The notes under the pieces are model-generated. The model was not told the DNA's origin. It made no database searches and worked only from the letters and a program-made list of their open reading frames with translations. From Candidatus Woesearchaeota archaeon CG10_big_fil_rev_8_21_14_0_10_32_24 (GTDB taxonomy: Archaea; Nanobdellota; Nanobdellia; Woesearchaeales; GW2011-AR9), in NCBI GenBank assembly GCA_002763025.1, contig PCYG01000028.1:3604-11452 (forward strand): a stretch of DNA of 7,849 nucleotides, read 5' to 3'. The position numbers were made by a program, and so were the translations under genes. Shown here in pieces: positions 1-5,928 of this stretch. How positions within the stretch are numbered: the first letter of the stretch is position 1; the number at the start of each line of letters is the position of its first letter.

Positions 1-21
1 ACCCAATATTAACTTAAACAT

Positions 22-49
22 ACCCACAGCTTGCCGTGGTTGGGTTTTT
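22..49 (+). terminator. possible hairpin plus T-run terminator of an upstream unit
   Basis: A short inverted sequence (ACCCA at 22-26 with TGGGT at 41-45, or alternatively CCAC 24-27 with GTGG 36-39) is followed at once by TTTTT at 45-49. ACCCAA at 1-6 could also pair with TTGGGT at 40-45. This would suit the 3' end of a transcript that begins outside the window. No upstream gene is visible, so it could equally be the tail of another structured element cut by the window edge. Confidence 0.3.
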
Positions 50-121
50 GATTCTTTTTCTATTTTTTGAATGAATCTTGTCTTTCTTTACCCACTTACT
101 TAACTGAATACTCCTAAATCA

Positions 122-137
122 CAGAAACCTTTATAAA
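122..137 (+). promoter_or_regulatory. BRE/TATA promoter of EF-1A
   Basis: TTTATAAA at 130-137 with the purine/A-rich AGAAACC just upstream (122-129) matches the archaeal BRE-TATA arrangement. Transcription would start about 25 bp downstream, near 160, giving an EF-1A mRNA with a leader of roughly 80 nt. That is unlike several other genes here, whose TATA boxes sit so close to the ATG that a leader is hardly possible. Confidence 0.65.
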
Positions 138-174
138 CCCCCTAAATTCCAAAAGAATAAAACTCATAATACGT

Positions 175-232
175 AAAAATCGGAAGAAAATAGAAATTAA
201 GAATTTCTAATCACTCTTCAAAAAATCGGAGG
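175..232 (+). promoter_or_regulatory. EF-1A leader: duplicated SD-like motif, hairpin and SD
   Basis: The Shine-Dalgarno GGAGG at 228-232 lies 11 nt before the ATG at 244 and supports that start. The 10-mer AAAAATCGGA occurs twice, at 175-184 and 221-230, so the sequence around the SD is nearly duplicated 46 nt upstream (followed by AGA in the first copy, GGA in the second). Between the copies an 8-bp hairpin, TAGAAATT/AATTTCTA (191-198 and 202-209), has a 3-nt loop. The SD is well supported; any regulatory role for the repeat and hairpin is inference. Confidence 0.55.
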
Positions 233-243
233 AATTTAAGAAA

Positions 244-1545
244 ATGGCAAAAAGTAAAGAACATATTAACTTAGTATTTATCGGTCACGTAGACCACGGT
301 AAATCTACAACAGTAGGACGTTTGTTATACGATGCAGGAAATATCGATGAACAAACTATGAGAAAGCTGAAAGAAAAAGCAGCTATGTTAGGAAAAACAG
401 GTTTCGAATTCGCATTCGTAATGGATAACTTAAAGGAAGAGCAAGAAAGGGGAGTTACTATTGACCTTGCACACAAAAAGTTTGATACAGACAAATATTC
501 ATTTACAATAATTGACGCACCAGGGCACAGAGACTTTATTAAAAACATGATCACAGGAGCATCTCAAGCAGATTGTGCAGTTTTAGTAGTTGCTGCAAAT
601 GATGGTGTTAATGCACAAACAAAAGAGCATTTAAAATTATCCAAAATCTTCGGAGTTGGACAATTAATAGTTGCTGTTAACAAAATGGATATCTCTGGTG
701 TTAGCTGGAGTGAAGATAGATATAAAGCAGTTGTTGAACAAGTTAAGAAAGAAGCAACAACAGCTGGATGGAAAGCAGACGCAATCAGATTCTTACCTAT
801 TGCTTCATTACCAGGAGATAACATCGCTAAAAAATCTGAGAAAATGTCATGGTGGACAGGAGATAACTTATTAGAAGCAATCAACAAGTTTGATGTTCCT
901 TTAAAACCTACATCATTACCTTTACGTATGCCTATTCAAGATGTGTATAACATCACAGGTATTGGTGTTGTTCCAGTAGGAAGAATTGAAACTGGTATCG
1001 TGAAAGTTGGTGACAAAGTTGTAGCTGTCCCAGGTAGAGAAGGTAAAGGAGTTCCTGGTGAAATTAAATCTATTGAAATGCATCATGAACAACGTCAAAC
1101 AGCTGAACCAGGAGATAACGTAGGTATAAGCGTACGTGGTTTCGGTAAAAAAGATTTAGCTCGTGGAGACGTTCTAGGTAGAGCAGATAATGTTCCTACT
1201 GTTGCAACAGAATTCACAGCACAAATTGTAATCATGAATCACCCTAGTGTGGTTACAGTTGGATACACCCCAGTATTCCATATCCACACAGCACAAGTGG
1301 CGTGCCAATTTGTTGAGATTGTTAAGAAACTAAATCCATCAACTGGTGCAGAAATTACAGAAAACAAAGATATCTTACGAAATGGAGATGCTGCAATTGT
1401 AAGATTACGACCGGTACAACCATTAGTAATTGAAAAGAATAGCGAATTCCCACAAATGTCAAGATTCGCAATCCGTGACTCCGGTGTAACCGTAGCAGCT
1501 GGTATGTGTATTGACGTTGTTAAGAAAGATTTAGCAGCTAAATAA
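244..1545 (+). CDS. tuf: translation elongation factor EF-1 alpha
   Basis: This is the archaeal EF-1A (aEF1A), the GTPase that delivers aminoacyl-tRNA to the ribosomal A site in the cytoplasm. At 433 aa it has the normal family length. The G domain shows G1 GHVDHGKS (residues 14-21), the G2 region RGVTIDL (69-75), G3 DAPGH (91-95), G4 NKMD (146-149) and a GDN element near residue 191. Two beta-barrel domains follow, with the usual ending [18 protein letters not shown]. The [17 protein letters not shown] stretch (54-70) is of the archaeal/eukaryotic type and separates it from bacterial EF-Tu. The ATG at 244 is preceded by GGAGG. In many archaea this gene is followed by the S10 gene, as here, but a separate TATA box lies between them. 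No lesions were seen. Confidence 0.98.
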   Translation: MAKSKEHINLVFIGHVDHGKSTTVGRLLYDAGNIDEQTMRKLKEKAAMLGKTGFEFAFVMDNLKEEQERGVTIDLAHKKFDTDKYSFTIIDAPGHRDFIKNMITGASQADCAVLVVAANDGVNAQTKEHLKLSKIFGVGQLIVAVNKMDISGVSWSEDRYKAVVEQVKKEATTAGWKADAIRFLPIASLPGDNIAKKSEKMSWWTGDNLLEAINKFDVPLKPTSLPLRMPIQDVYNITGIGVVPVGRIETGIVKVGDKVVAVPGREGKGVPGEIKSIEMHHEQRQTAEPGDNVGISVRGFGKKDLARGDVLGRADNVPTVATEFTAQIVIMNHPSVVTVGYTPVFHIHTAQVACQFVEIVKKLNPSTGAEITENKDILRNGDAAIVRLRPVQPLVIEKNSEFPQMSRFAIRDSGVTVAAGMCIDVVKKDLAAK

Positions 1546-1556
1546 ACTTTGTTTTA

Positions 1557-1582
1557 ATTTTTATTTTTTTATTCCCTTTTTT
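1557..1582 (+). terminator. T-run terminator of EF-1A
   Basis: Runs of T follow the EF-1A stop: T5 at 1558-1562, T7 at 1564-1570 and T6 at 1577-1582. Archaeal RNA polymerase terminates on such U-runs without a strong hairpin. Their place just ahead of the S10 TATA box suggests the two genes can be transcribed separately. Confidence 0.5.
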
Positions 1583-1587
1583 AATTT

Positions 1588-1605
1588 AGAGGAAAAGCTT
1601 ATAAA
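1588..1605 (+). promoter_or_regulatory. BRE/TATA promoter of S10
   Basis: CTTATAAA at 1598-1605 with purine-rich GAGGAAAAG directly upstream (1588-1596) is a good archaeal promoter. The start would fall near 1628, leaving a leader of about 40 nt before the S10 ATG at 1669. The leader holds two tiny ORFs: ATG GTG AAT TGA from 1632 and a start-stop ATGTAA at 1651-1656. No clear SD sits directly before the S10 ATG. Confidence 0.55.
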
Positions 1606-1668
1606 GGACACATAGTCCAAAGAGAATAATCATGGTGAATTGATCTCATCATGTAAATTAAATTGACA

Positions 1669-1983
1669 ATGGCACAAAAGGCAAGAATTAAATTAGCAAG
1701 TACGGAAATTGATAAGATCAATAAAATATCTACTGATATCAAAGAAATCACCGACAAAACTGGAGTTACCTTTCGTGGTCCAATTCCATTACCAACAAAA
1801 AAACTTAAAGTTACAACGCGTAAATCTCCAGATGGAGAAGGAAAAGCTTCTTGGGAACGTTATGAAATGCGTATCCACAAACGTTTGATTGATGTTTCTG
1901 CTGATGAAAGAACATTACGTCTAATTATGAGAGTTCCTATTCCAGAAGGTCTTAATATTGAGATTGAAATGGTTGATAATTAA
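1669..1983 (+). CDS. rpsJ: 30S ribosomal protein S10
   Basis: This is small-subunit ribosomal protein uS10, which sits in the 30S head. The product from the ATG at 1669 is 104 aa and starts [12 protein letters not shown], matching the usual archaeal start and a length of about 102 aa. An in-frame TTG six bases earlier (1663) would add only two residues and is less likely. Recognisable family stretches are GPIPLPTK (residues 37-44), the loop [22 protein letters not shown] (51-72) and [14 protein letters not shown] near the end. It follows EF-1A as in many archaea but has its own promoter. It is followed closely by a foldback element and a T8 run at 2108-2115. Confidence 0.97.
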   Translation: MAQKARIKLASTEIDKINKISTDIKEITDKTGVTFRGPIPLPTKKLKVTTRKSPDGEGKASWERYEMRIHKRLIDVSADERTLRLIMRVPIPEGLNIEIEMVDN

Positions 1984-1995
1984 TTTCTAAAATTA

Positions 1996-2096
1996 GTATG
2001 AATTAAGCTCCCTGCACGGCGCCATAGATTTTTGTTCTTGTTTAATTTAATTTACACAAAAATGCACCTCAATTGGCAAGGGAGCTTAATTCATAC
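1996..2096. mobile_element. 101-bp foldback/MITE-like element with 8-bp direct repeats
   Basis: Perfect 18-bp inverted ends GTATGAATTAAGCTCCCT occur at 1996-2013, with the complement at 2079-2096. Immediately outside lie identical copies of TAAAATTA (1988-1995 and 2097-2104), as expected of an 8-bp target duplication. The pairing extends by two bases into the flanks. A nested stem ATTTTTGT/ACAAAAAT (2028-2035 and 2056-2063) lies inside. There is no ORF. It sits 5 bp after the S10 stop, between two convergent genes. An AT-rich 8-bp repeat could arise by chance, but its exact abutment on both ends argues for insertion. The alternative is a 3'-UTR hairpin that helps termination. Confidence 0.6.
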
Positions 2097-2107
2097 TAAA
2101 ATTAATC

Positions 2108-2115
2108 TTTTTTTT
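2108..2115 (+). terminator. T8 run downstream of S10
   Basis: Eight T residues at 2108-2115 lie 12 bp beyond the foldback element (4 bp past its direct repeat). They could end transcription from S10 after the long hairpin has been transcribed. Confidence 0.4.
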
Positions 2116-2145
2116 ATTTAATTCAAATTTTAACAAAAATTTAAT

Positions 2146-3117
2146 TTAAAGAGTTTCTATTGTATATCCTTTAAGAGAATTCATATCGCCTAATATATTA
2201 TTTATAACTTCATAAGGTATATTTCCTACAACATTTAATGTTTGTTTATCTCTTTCTAAGCGAACTTGAAATACTTCATGATTATCACGTCTAAACCAAG
2301 AGGATAATTTTTTCTTTGCAGTATAAATCTCTCCTGGTGACCGCGTATCTAATTCAATAGAATATTTATGTAAACCTTTTAGATGACTTTCTGCGGCTTC
2401 TAAATTTGAAAGTACTTTATTTCCTAAAAAATCATAAAATCCTTTTTGCATCCAACCAGGATTTATATAAGGAACTAAAGGATCACTTGTTTGACTTCCT
2501 TCATCCTTAAATCCTTGAATTGCAGAATCTAATAAGGAGATATATGTACTTCTCTCACGAGGTTTAATTTCAATTGCAGGAAATTGGTGAAAATCTAAAG
2601 TAGTATTCATAACAATACTGGCAGTTCGTTTATTCCCATTATCAAATGGTTGAATCCTAATTAAATGAAAGTATAAAAGAATTGCTTCTTCCACAGGATG
2701 TAAATCACCATTATTAACAGAAGTAGTTAAACGATCTAAATGTTCAACAATTCTAGTATAATCGGCAGGAGGTAAATTCTTGAAACCATCCATTCTTGCT
2801 AATGATTTTCTATAAGGCGCAAAATTGCTTCCAGGTGCAGTTAATGAGGGCTCTACCAATCCAGAGACTTGCATTAAGAAATCTAAATTAAAATCACCAT
2901 CATAATTATTATGAGCATAACCCCATGCTTTTTCAAAAAAATTGGCTACTTGTTTCTTTCTTTTTGCATTATCTCCGTCTTGGACTACTGCCGAAATATT
3001 TGCTTGCCTTCGGAGATTATGAAACATAGCTGAAACAAATGTGTCCAAACGCTGTTCATCTATACGTGTTTGTGCACTATCAATCTCGTTCAATAACTCA
3101 AGAGGGAGTATATTCAT
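2146..3117 (-). CDS. Fic-domain protein with altered motif QPFDNGNKR
   Basis: Fic enzymes transfer AMP or another phosphate-containing group onto target hydroxyls. This 323-aa protein has the Fic core at about residues 85-205. The signature helix-loop reads LYFHLIRIQPFDNGNKRTA (148-166), corresponding to HPFx(D/E)GN(G/K)R, and the substrate-side segment PYRKSLARMDGF (101-112) precedes it. The acidic residue, the anion-binding GN and the arginine are kept, but the catalytic histidine position is glutamine (Q156), so AMPylation activity is doubtful. Upstream, residues 41-47 (ISAVVQD) lie where class II Fic proteins often carry the inhibitory (S/T)xxxE motif, here with Q; that alignment is tentative. 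Residues 230-323 form an unrecognised C-terminal extension. It is divergent from the nucleotidyltransferase gene at 3212. Its TATA box lies about 27 bp before the ATG, so the mRNA is probably leaderless. Confidence 0.88.
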   Translation of the reverse strand: MNILPLELLNEIDSAQTRIDEQRLDTFVSAMFHNLRRQANISAVVQDGDNAKRKKQVANFFEKAWGYAHNNYDGDFNLDFLMQVSGLVEPSLTAPGSNFAPYRKSLARMDGFKNLPPADYTRIVEHLDRLTTSVNNGDLHPVEEAILLYFHLIRIQPFDNGNKRTASIVMNTTLDFHQFPAIEIKPRERSTYISLLDSAIQGFKDEGSQTSDPLVPYINPGWMQKGFYDFLGNKVLSNLEAAESHLKGLHKYSIELDTRSPGEIYTAKKKLSSWFRRDNHEVFQVRLERDKQTLNVVGNIPYEVINNILGDMNSLKGYTIETL

Positions 3118-3140
3118 AATAGCTAAAATGAATCTTTCAC

Positions 3141-3148
3141 TTATAAAT
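3141..3148 (-). promoter_or_regulatory. TATA box of the Fic gene (leaderless)
   Basis: On the minus strand this reads ATTTATAA, centred about 27 bp before the A of the Fic ATG (3117). Transcription would then begin at or within a few bases of the start codon, which implies a leaderless mRNA and explains the lack of an SD. Confidence 0.6.
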
Positions 3149-3182
3149 CTTTTGTCCTTTTCTAGTGATAATTGACGAAATC

Positions 3183-3190
3183 TTTATAAA
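3183..3190 (+). promoter_or_regulatory. TATA box of the AbiEii-type gene (leaderless)
   Basis: TTTATAAA at 3183-3190 is centred about 25 bp before the ATG at 3212, so the transcript should start at the ATG. Together with the Fic TATA box 34 bp away on the other strand it forms a compact divergent promoter of 94 bp. Confidence 0.65.
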
Positions 3191-3211
3191 GAGAATTCTA
3201 ATTGAAGATTT

Positions 3212-3985
3212 ATGAAAAATAATTATCATACTATTAAAAGTGGGATTGTTAAAGATGCACTTCATGCAATATCTAGTAATCCTCTTGAAGATAGCTATAT
3301 AGGTGGTGGAATCAGTTTACAATTTACGTTACCAGATGAATATCATCGTGTTACCTCTGATATTGATTTAAGTACATCTCGTCATATCATCACTCAAAAT
3401 TTTAGAGATTACGCCACTGAAACCTTTAAACCTCTTGAAGAGAGAGGGTATAGTCTTAATATACGGAAAAGAAATGCAACTTTAGATGCCCATTTAGAAC
3501 GTGATAATGACCATTTAATGGTGCAAGTTCCTCGTAGAAGTAAAAATAATCATACATTAAGAAAAAAATTACTTGAAAGAGAAGTTTCAAATGCAAGAAT
3601 AGTTCCATACCTTAATGGAAATTTTAAAGTTATAGCCTATGAAGATTTGATTGGTCATAAGGTATTAAGAAGTACAACATTTATGACAAAATATAATCTT
3701 ATAATGCCTCAAAATAATAATCCATTATTATTCATGAATGCCCTTAATAGTTTAAAAAATGAATTTGATTCTTGTAGGTTTACATTAACACCCGAAGAAT
3801 TATCTGACCAAGTTGCAACAATTAGGCTCCATGCAGATATTTTTGATATTCAAATGATGTTCACATTATTTGGAGAAAACATGGATTCAAGATATCTCAA
3901 TGAAGTGCTTGATTCTTATTCAGCAACTAAAGAACAAAGAAAAAAATGGGAAAGTCTCATAGAGACAATCCAAAATAGAATTTAA
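3212..3985 (+). CDS. AbiEii/AbiGii-type nucleotidyltransferase
   Basis: This 257-aa protein belongs to the DUF1814/AbiEii nucleotidyltransferase superfamily, whose best-known members are toxins of abortive-infection toxin-antitoxin pairs that add nucleotides to tRNA or other targets. The glycine motif GGGISLQF (residues 31-38) and RVTSDIDL (46-53, metal-binding D50 and D52) are the polymerase-beta-like active site. YEDLIGHKVLRS (143-154) is the conserved lysine helix that normally follows. The pattern and spacing are convincing. The third acidic residue is not obvious to me: the strand HLMVQV (101-106) has Q105 where an acid may be expected, but this needs a structural alignment. No AbiEi-like winged-helix antitoxin lies beside it; the neighbour is the divergent Fic gene. 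It ends 1 bp from the convergent gene at 3987. Confidence 0.85.
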   Translation: MKNNYHTIKSGIVKDALHAISSNPLEDSYIGGGISLQFTLPDEYHRVTSDIDLSTSRHIITQNFRDYATETFKPLEERGYSLNIRKRNATLDAHLERDNDHLMVQVPRRSKNNHTLRKKLLEREVSNARIVPYLNGNFKVIAYEDLIGHKVLRSTTFMTKYNLIMPQNNNPLLFMNALNSLKNEFDSCRFTLTPEELSDQVATIRLHADIFDIQMMFTLFGENMDSRYLNEVLDSYSATKEQRKKWESLIETIQNRI

Positions 3986-3986
3986 C

Positions 3987-4223
3987 TTATTTCTTACCAG
4001 ATTTCTTTGCAGGTTTTACAGACATAGAAGTTCCACAATGACCACATGTAGGTTTAAATGATTTTAATAAACCACCTATTATCATTAAAACTGCAAGCCA
4101 ACTAATCCATCCTGTCAAATCTGTCCATCGTGGCCATACAAAAGCATTTAGAAGTAAAAGAGCTCCTATAATTACTTTTTTCATACTATGACATTTTCCA
4201 CACATTTCATGATGACAATCCAT
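3987..4223 (-). CDS. small two-helix membrane protein with paired cysteine motifs
   Basis: I do not recognise a family for this 78-aa protein. The N-terminus has a CHHEMCGKCH cluster (C3, H4, H5, C8, C11, H12) and the C-terminus a CGHCG knuckle (C60, C63). Between them are two hydrophobic segments, about residues 17-31 and 38-55. Both cysteine clusters would face the same side of the membrane and could bind one metal ion together. It ends in a lysine-rich tail. I chose the ATG at 4223 over the in-frame GTG at 4232 because GAGGTG (4230-4235, minus strand) makes a good SD with a 6-nt gap to that ATG, and the GTG is part of the SD itself. Its TATA box lies just downstream of a MITE-like insertion. 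Confidence 0.65.
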   Translation of the reverse strand: MDCHHEMCGKCHSMKKVIIGALLLLNAFVWPRWTDLTGWISWLAVLMIIGGLLKSFKPTCGHCGTSMSVKPAKKSGKK

Positions 4224-4229
4224 TTCAAA

Positions 4230-4270
4230 CACCTCTTTTTTAAGAATAGTAATATTCTAGAGTTTATAAA
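4230..4270 (-). promoter_or_regulatory. TATA box and SD of the small membrane protein gene
   Basis: On the minus strand TTTATAAA (4263-4270) is followed about 25 bp later by the expected start near 4240, then GAGGTG at 4235-4230 and ATG at 4223. The 8-bp direct repeat of the adjacent insertion begins at 4277, leaving just 6 bp (ACAACC on the minus strand) for the BRE. Confidence 0.6.
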
Positions 4271-4286
4271 GGTTGTTTTCGATGGA

Positions 4287-4532
4287 GGCTGTGGGACAGA
4301 AAAAACTTATTTTTCAATTTAGTCCAAAAACGCCGCTTTTTCTTTATGTATCTCTTAAGCGTTTTTTTGTGTGACTATAAATTACTAAAGTTAATTTCAT
4401 TGATAAATATTTTGAAATAAGAATAAACAGGTATTAAAAAGATAGACAGAATTATCATTATATGCAAAAAGAGACACAGATAAGAGAAATTTGTTCTTCT
4501 ACCCGATCATTCTTTATTTCTGTCCCACAGCC
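4287..4532. mobile_element. 246-bp MITE-like element with 8-bp direct repeats
   Basis: Perfect 16-bp inverted ends GGCTGTGGGACAGAAA lie at 4287-4302, with the complement at 4517-4532. The 8-mer TTTCGATG flanks the element at 4277-4284 and 4533-4540. It abuts the right end; on the left two extra bases (GA, 4285-4286) intervene. The GG start and 8-bp duplication resemble DDE-transposase elements such as the IS1595, IS6 or ISL3 groups, which is only an analogy. No transposase or other ORF of note is inside, so it would be non-autonomous. Internally AAAAACGC (4326-4333) can pair with GCGTTTTT (4359-4366) and a T7 run follows, which is terminator-like on the plus strand. It separates nusG from the small membrane protein gene. 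Confidence 0.75.
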
Positions 4533-4596
4533 TTTCGATGATATTCAAATAAAGAATGAAATAAGCAATTTAAATGAAATTAAGAAAATTAAAATT

Positions 4597-4604
4597 AAAA
4601 AAAA
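4597..4604 (-). terminator. U8 terminator of the secE-nusG operon
   Basis: On the minus strand eight T residues follow the nusG TAA directly, and more short T runs continue to about 4585. This is a typical archaeal U-run terminator. It ends the operon before the MITE-like element. Confidence 0.6.
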
Positions 4605-5084
4605 TTAATTAGAATCTTCATCGCTATCTTCTTCTCTTCGGATAACTTTGACTGCGTCCATTTTAACAGTAATAGGGATTGGTACAGCGGATTCTAGAAG
4701 CTCTACAACAATTTCTTCTTTCTGCTTATTAATTCTCATTACTTTTGCATTTTCACGCTTGAAAGGACCAGAAATGATTTCTACGATATCACCTTTATGA
4801 ACATTCATTTCAACTTTCACTTGTTCAAGCATATGCTCAATTTCTTGATAAGGAATTTCATGTGCTAAGATTCCTCTTGCATAAGGAACACCCATTAATG
4901 CAGATTCTGCATCTCCTTTTGAAGTTGCTTCAATAAAAATATATCCGCGCATCCCGTTAGGTCTAATTACAGCTAAAATACCTTCTGGTTTTCGCTCTAA
5001 TTTTGAAATTAAGTAGTCTACAACTTGATCTTCACGATTAGCTGCTGTTCGTACACCGAATAAATGAGTTTCTGTTGCTGTCAT
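4605..5084 (-). CDS. nusG: transcription elongation factor Spt5/NusG
   Basis: Archaeal Spt5 (NusG homologue) binds the RNA polymerase clamp with Spt4 and keeps it processive; it can also couple to the ribosome. The 159-aa protein has an NGN domain (about residues 6-88, including RPNGMRGYIFIEA at 41-53, the hydrophobic core that contacts the clamp) and a KOW domain (about 93-148, with VHKGDIVEIISGPFKRENAKV). The family length is about 145-155 aa, and the small excess is an acidic tail EEDSDEDSN (151-159). The ATG is 1 nt after the secE stop (TAA-A-ATG), so translation is probably coupled. Many archaea continue this operon with L11 and L1; here a U-run and a MITE-like element follow instead. 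Confidence 0.95.
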   Translation of the reverse strand: MTATETHLFGVRTAANREDQVVDYLISKLERKPEGILAVIRPNGMRGYIFIEATSKGDAESALMGVPYARGILAHEIPYQEIEHMLEQVKVEMNVHKGDIVEIISGPFKRENAKVMRINKQKEEIVVELLESAVPIPITVKMDAVKVIRREEDSDEDSN

Positions 5085-5085
5085 T

Positions 5086-5277
5086 TTATTTAAATAATAC
5101 TTGATTTAAGACAAATATCACAAATCCTATGGATCCAATGATTACTAAACCTAATCCAGTAACCTTTACAATGCTAATGTACTCAGTCTTACTAGGTTTT
5201 TTTGTGATTCTTAACACACGTTGTGCTTCTTTTATAAATCTTTTTACCCTATGAGACTTCGTCTGGACTTCTTCCAT
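5086..5277 (-). CDS. secE: preprotein translocase subunit SecE (Sec61 gamma)
   Basis: SecE clamps the two halves of the SecY channel in the membrane. This 63-aa protein has the archaeal single-helix form: an amphipathic basic helix RVKRFIKEAQRVLRITKKPSKTEY (residues 10-33) followed by a transmembrane segment at about 41-61. The length, layout and position directly before nusG make the call firm despite the short sequence. The TATA box is about 28 bp upstream of the ATG, so the mRNA has little or no leader. Confidence 0.92.
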   Translation of the reverse strand: MEEVQTKSHRVKRFIKEAQRVLRITKKPSKTEYISIVKVTGLGLVIIGSIGFVIFVLNQVLFK

Positions 5278-5301
5278 AATACCAGTAAATGAAAGGTAGC
5301 T

Positions 5302-5309
5302 TTTATAAA
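5302..5309. promoter_or_regulatory. palindromic TATA box shared by secE and the UDG gene
   Basis: TTTATAAA reads the same on both strands. It is centred about 28 bp before the secE ATG on the minus strand and about 46 bp before the uracil-DNA glycosylase ATG on the plus strand. No second convincing TATA box is seen in the 74-bp gap, so one box may serve both directions. Confidence 0.5.
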
Positions 5310-5335
5310 TGTTTTGGAAGAATTAAATAGTTATT

Positions 5336-5419
5336 ATGCCTCAAGTAGAATATGACCTTCCAAAATTTAAAACGAGAATACAGTACCTGTCAAAAATGTT
5401 CACTTTTGTGTCAAAATAG
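5336..5419 (+). CDS. possible 27-codon overlapping upstream ORF
   Basis: An ATG at 5336, about 30 bp from the shared TATA box centre and so near the predicted plus-strand start, opens a frame [20 protein letters not shown]... that ends at TAG 5417-5419. It overlaps the start of the glycosylase gene in another frame. It could be read as a leaderless peptide that limits glycosylase translation. Chance is also likely, and I have no coding evidence beyond the position. Confidence 0.2.
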   Translation: MPQVEYDLPKFKTRIQYLSKMFTFVSK

Positions 5420-5909
5420 AACCCAAGTAGTCTTTGGGTCTGGGAATCCAGATGCTGATGTTCTTTTTATTGGTGAGGCTCCAGGTGCAAATGAAGATAA
5501 GAAAGGTGTACCATTCTGCGGAATGTCTGGAAAGATTCTTGATGAACTTCTTCAATCTATTAACTTATCACGAGAAGAGATTTTTATTACAAATACAATC
5601 CTTTGTAGGCCACCCAAAAATAGAAATCCCACTAAAGAAGAAGTTGAGAATTGTAGAGAAAGATTAGATCAATTATTAGAACTTATGAAACCAAAAGTAA
5701 TAGTTACAATTGGTAATTTTGCAACTGATAGAATTATCAATAAAAAAGAAATTAAAAAAATTAGAGGAAAAATGTTTAATTATAAAAAGTTCAAAGTCAT
5801 TCCTGTGGTGCATCCTGCAGCATGGATTTATTCTGGACGAAATCCTCAAATGTTAGAACAAATGAAAGATGATTTTAAAATGATTTCAGAGATTATTAAT
5901 GATAATTAA
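5352..5909 (+). CDS. uracil-DNA glycosylase, family 4 ([4Fe-4S])
   Basis: This enzyme removes uracil from DNA, the first step of base-excision repair after cytosine deamination. At 185 aa it has the family-4 length. The four cysteines for the iron-sulphur cluster are visible: C13 and C16 (CQKC), C85 (ILCRPP) and C101 (ENCRERL). Active-site motifs are GEAPGANED (residues 41-49), the uracil-binding ITN (79-81) and HPAAW (154-158), the last usually HPAAL or HPSA. PFCG (54-57) replaces the common PFVG. An in-frame TAG at 5346-5348 rules out any longer start. It is divergent from secE and convergent with the gene ending at 5929, 19 bp away. Confidence 0.95.
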   Translation: MTFQNLKREYSTCQKCSLLCQNRTQVVFGSGNPDADVLFIGEAPGANEDKKGVPFCGMSGKILDELLQSINLSREEIFITNTILCRPPKNRNPTKEEVENCRERLDQLLELMKPKVIVTIGNFATDRIINKKEIKKIRGKMFNYKKFKVIPVVHPAAWIYSGRNPQMLEQMKDDFKMISEIINDN

Positions 5910-5928
5910 TGATAAATAAATAAAAATT

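Noticed and set aside
671..874. Plus-strand 67-codon frame inside the EF-1A gene
   Set aside because: It is an out-of-frame shadow of the conserved G domain with low-complexity content.
285..887. Two open frames on the minus strand inside the EF-1A gene
   Set aside because: They lie antisense to an unmistakable EF-1A, have no recognisable domains, and have no promoter or SD.
1663..1668. TTG at 1663 as the start of S10
   Set aside because: It adds only two residues, and the ATG at 1669 gives the usual archaeal S10 N-terminus.
1996..2096. tRNA or box C/D RNA in the loop of the foldback
   Set aside because: The 65-nt loop is AT-rich and lacks tRNA arms and convincing C/D boxes.
4224..4232. 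GTG at 4232 as the start of the small membrane protein
   Set aside because: The GTG is part of the GAGGTG Shine-Dalgarno, which is correctly spaced for the ATG at 4223.
5434..5667. 77-codon plus-strand frame inside the glycosylase gene
   Set aside because: It is a frame-shifted shadow of a gene whose own frame holds all catalytic motifs.
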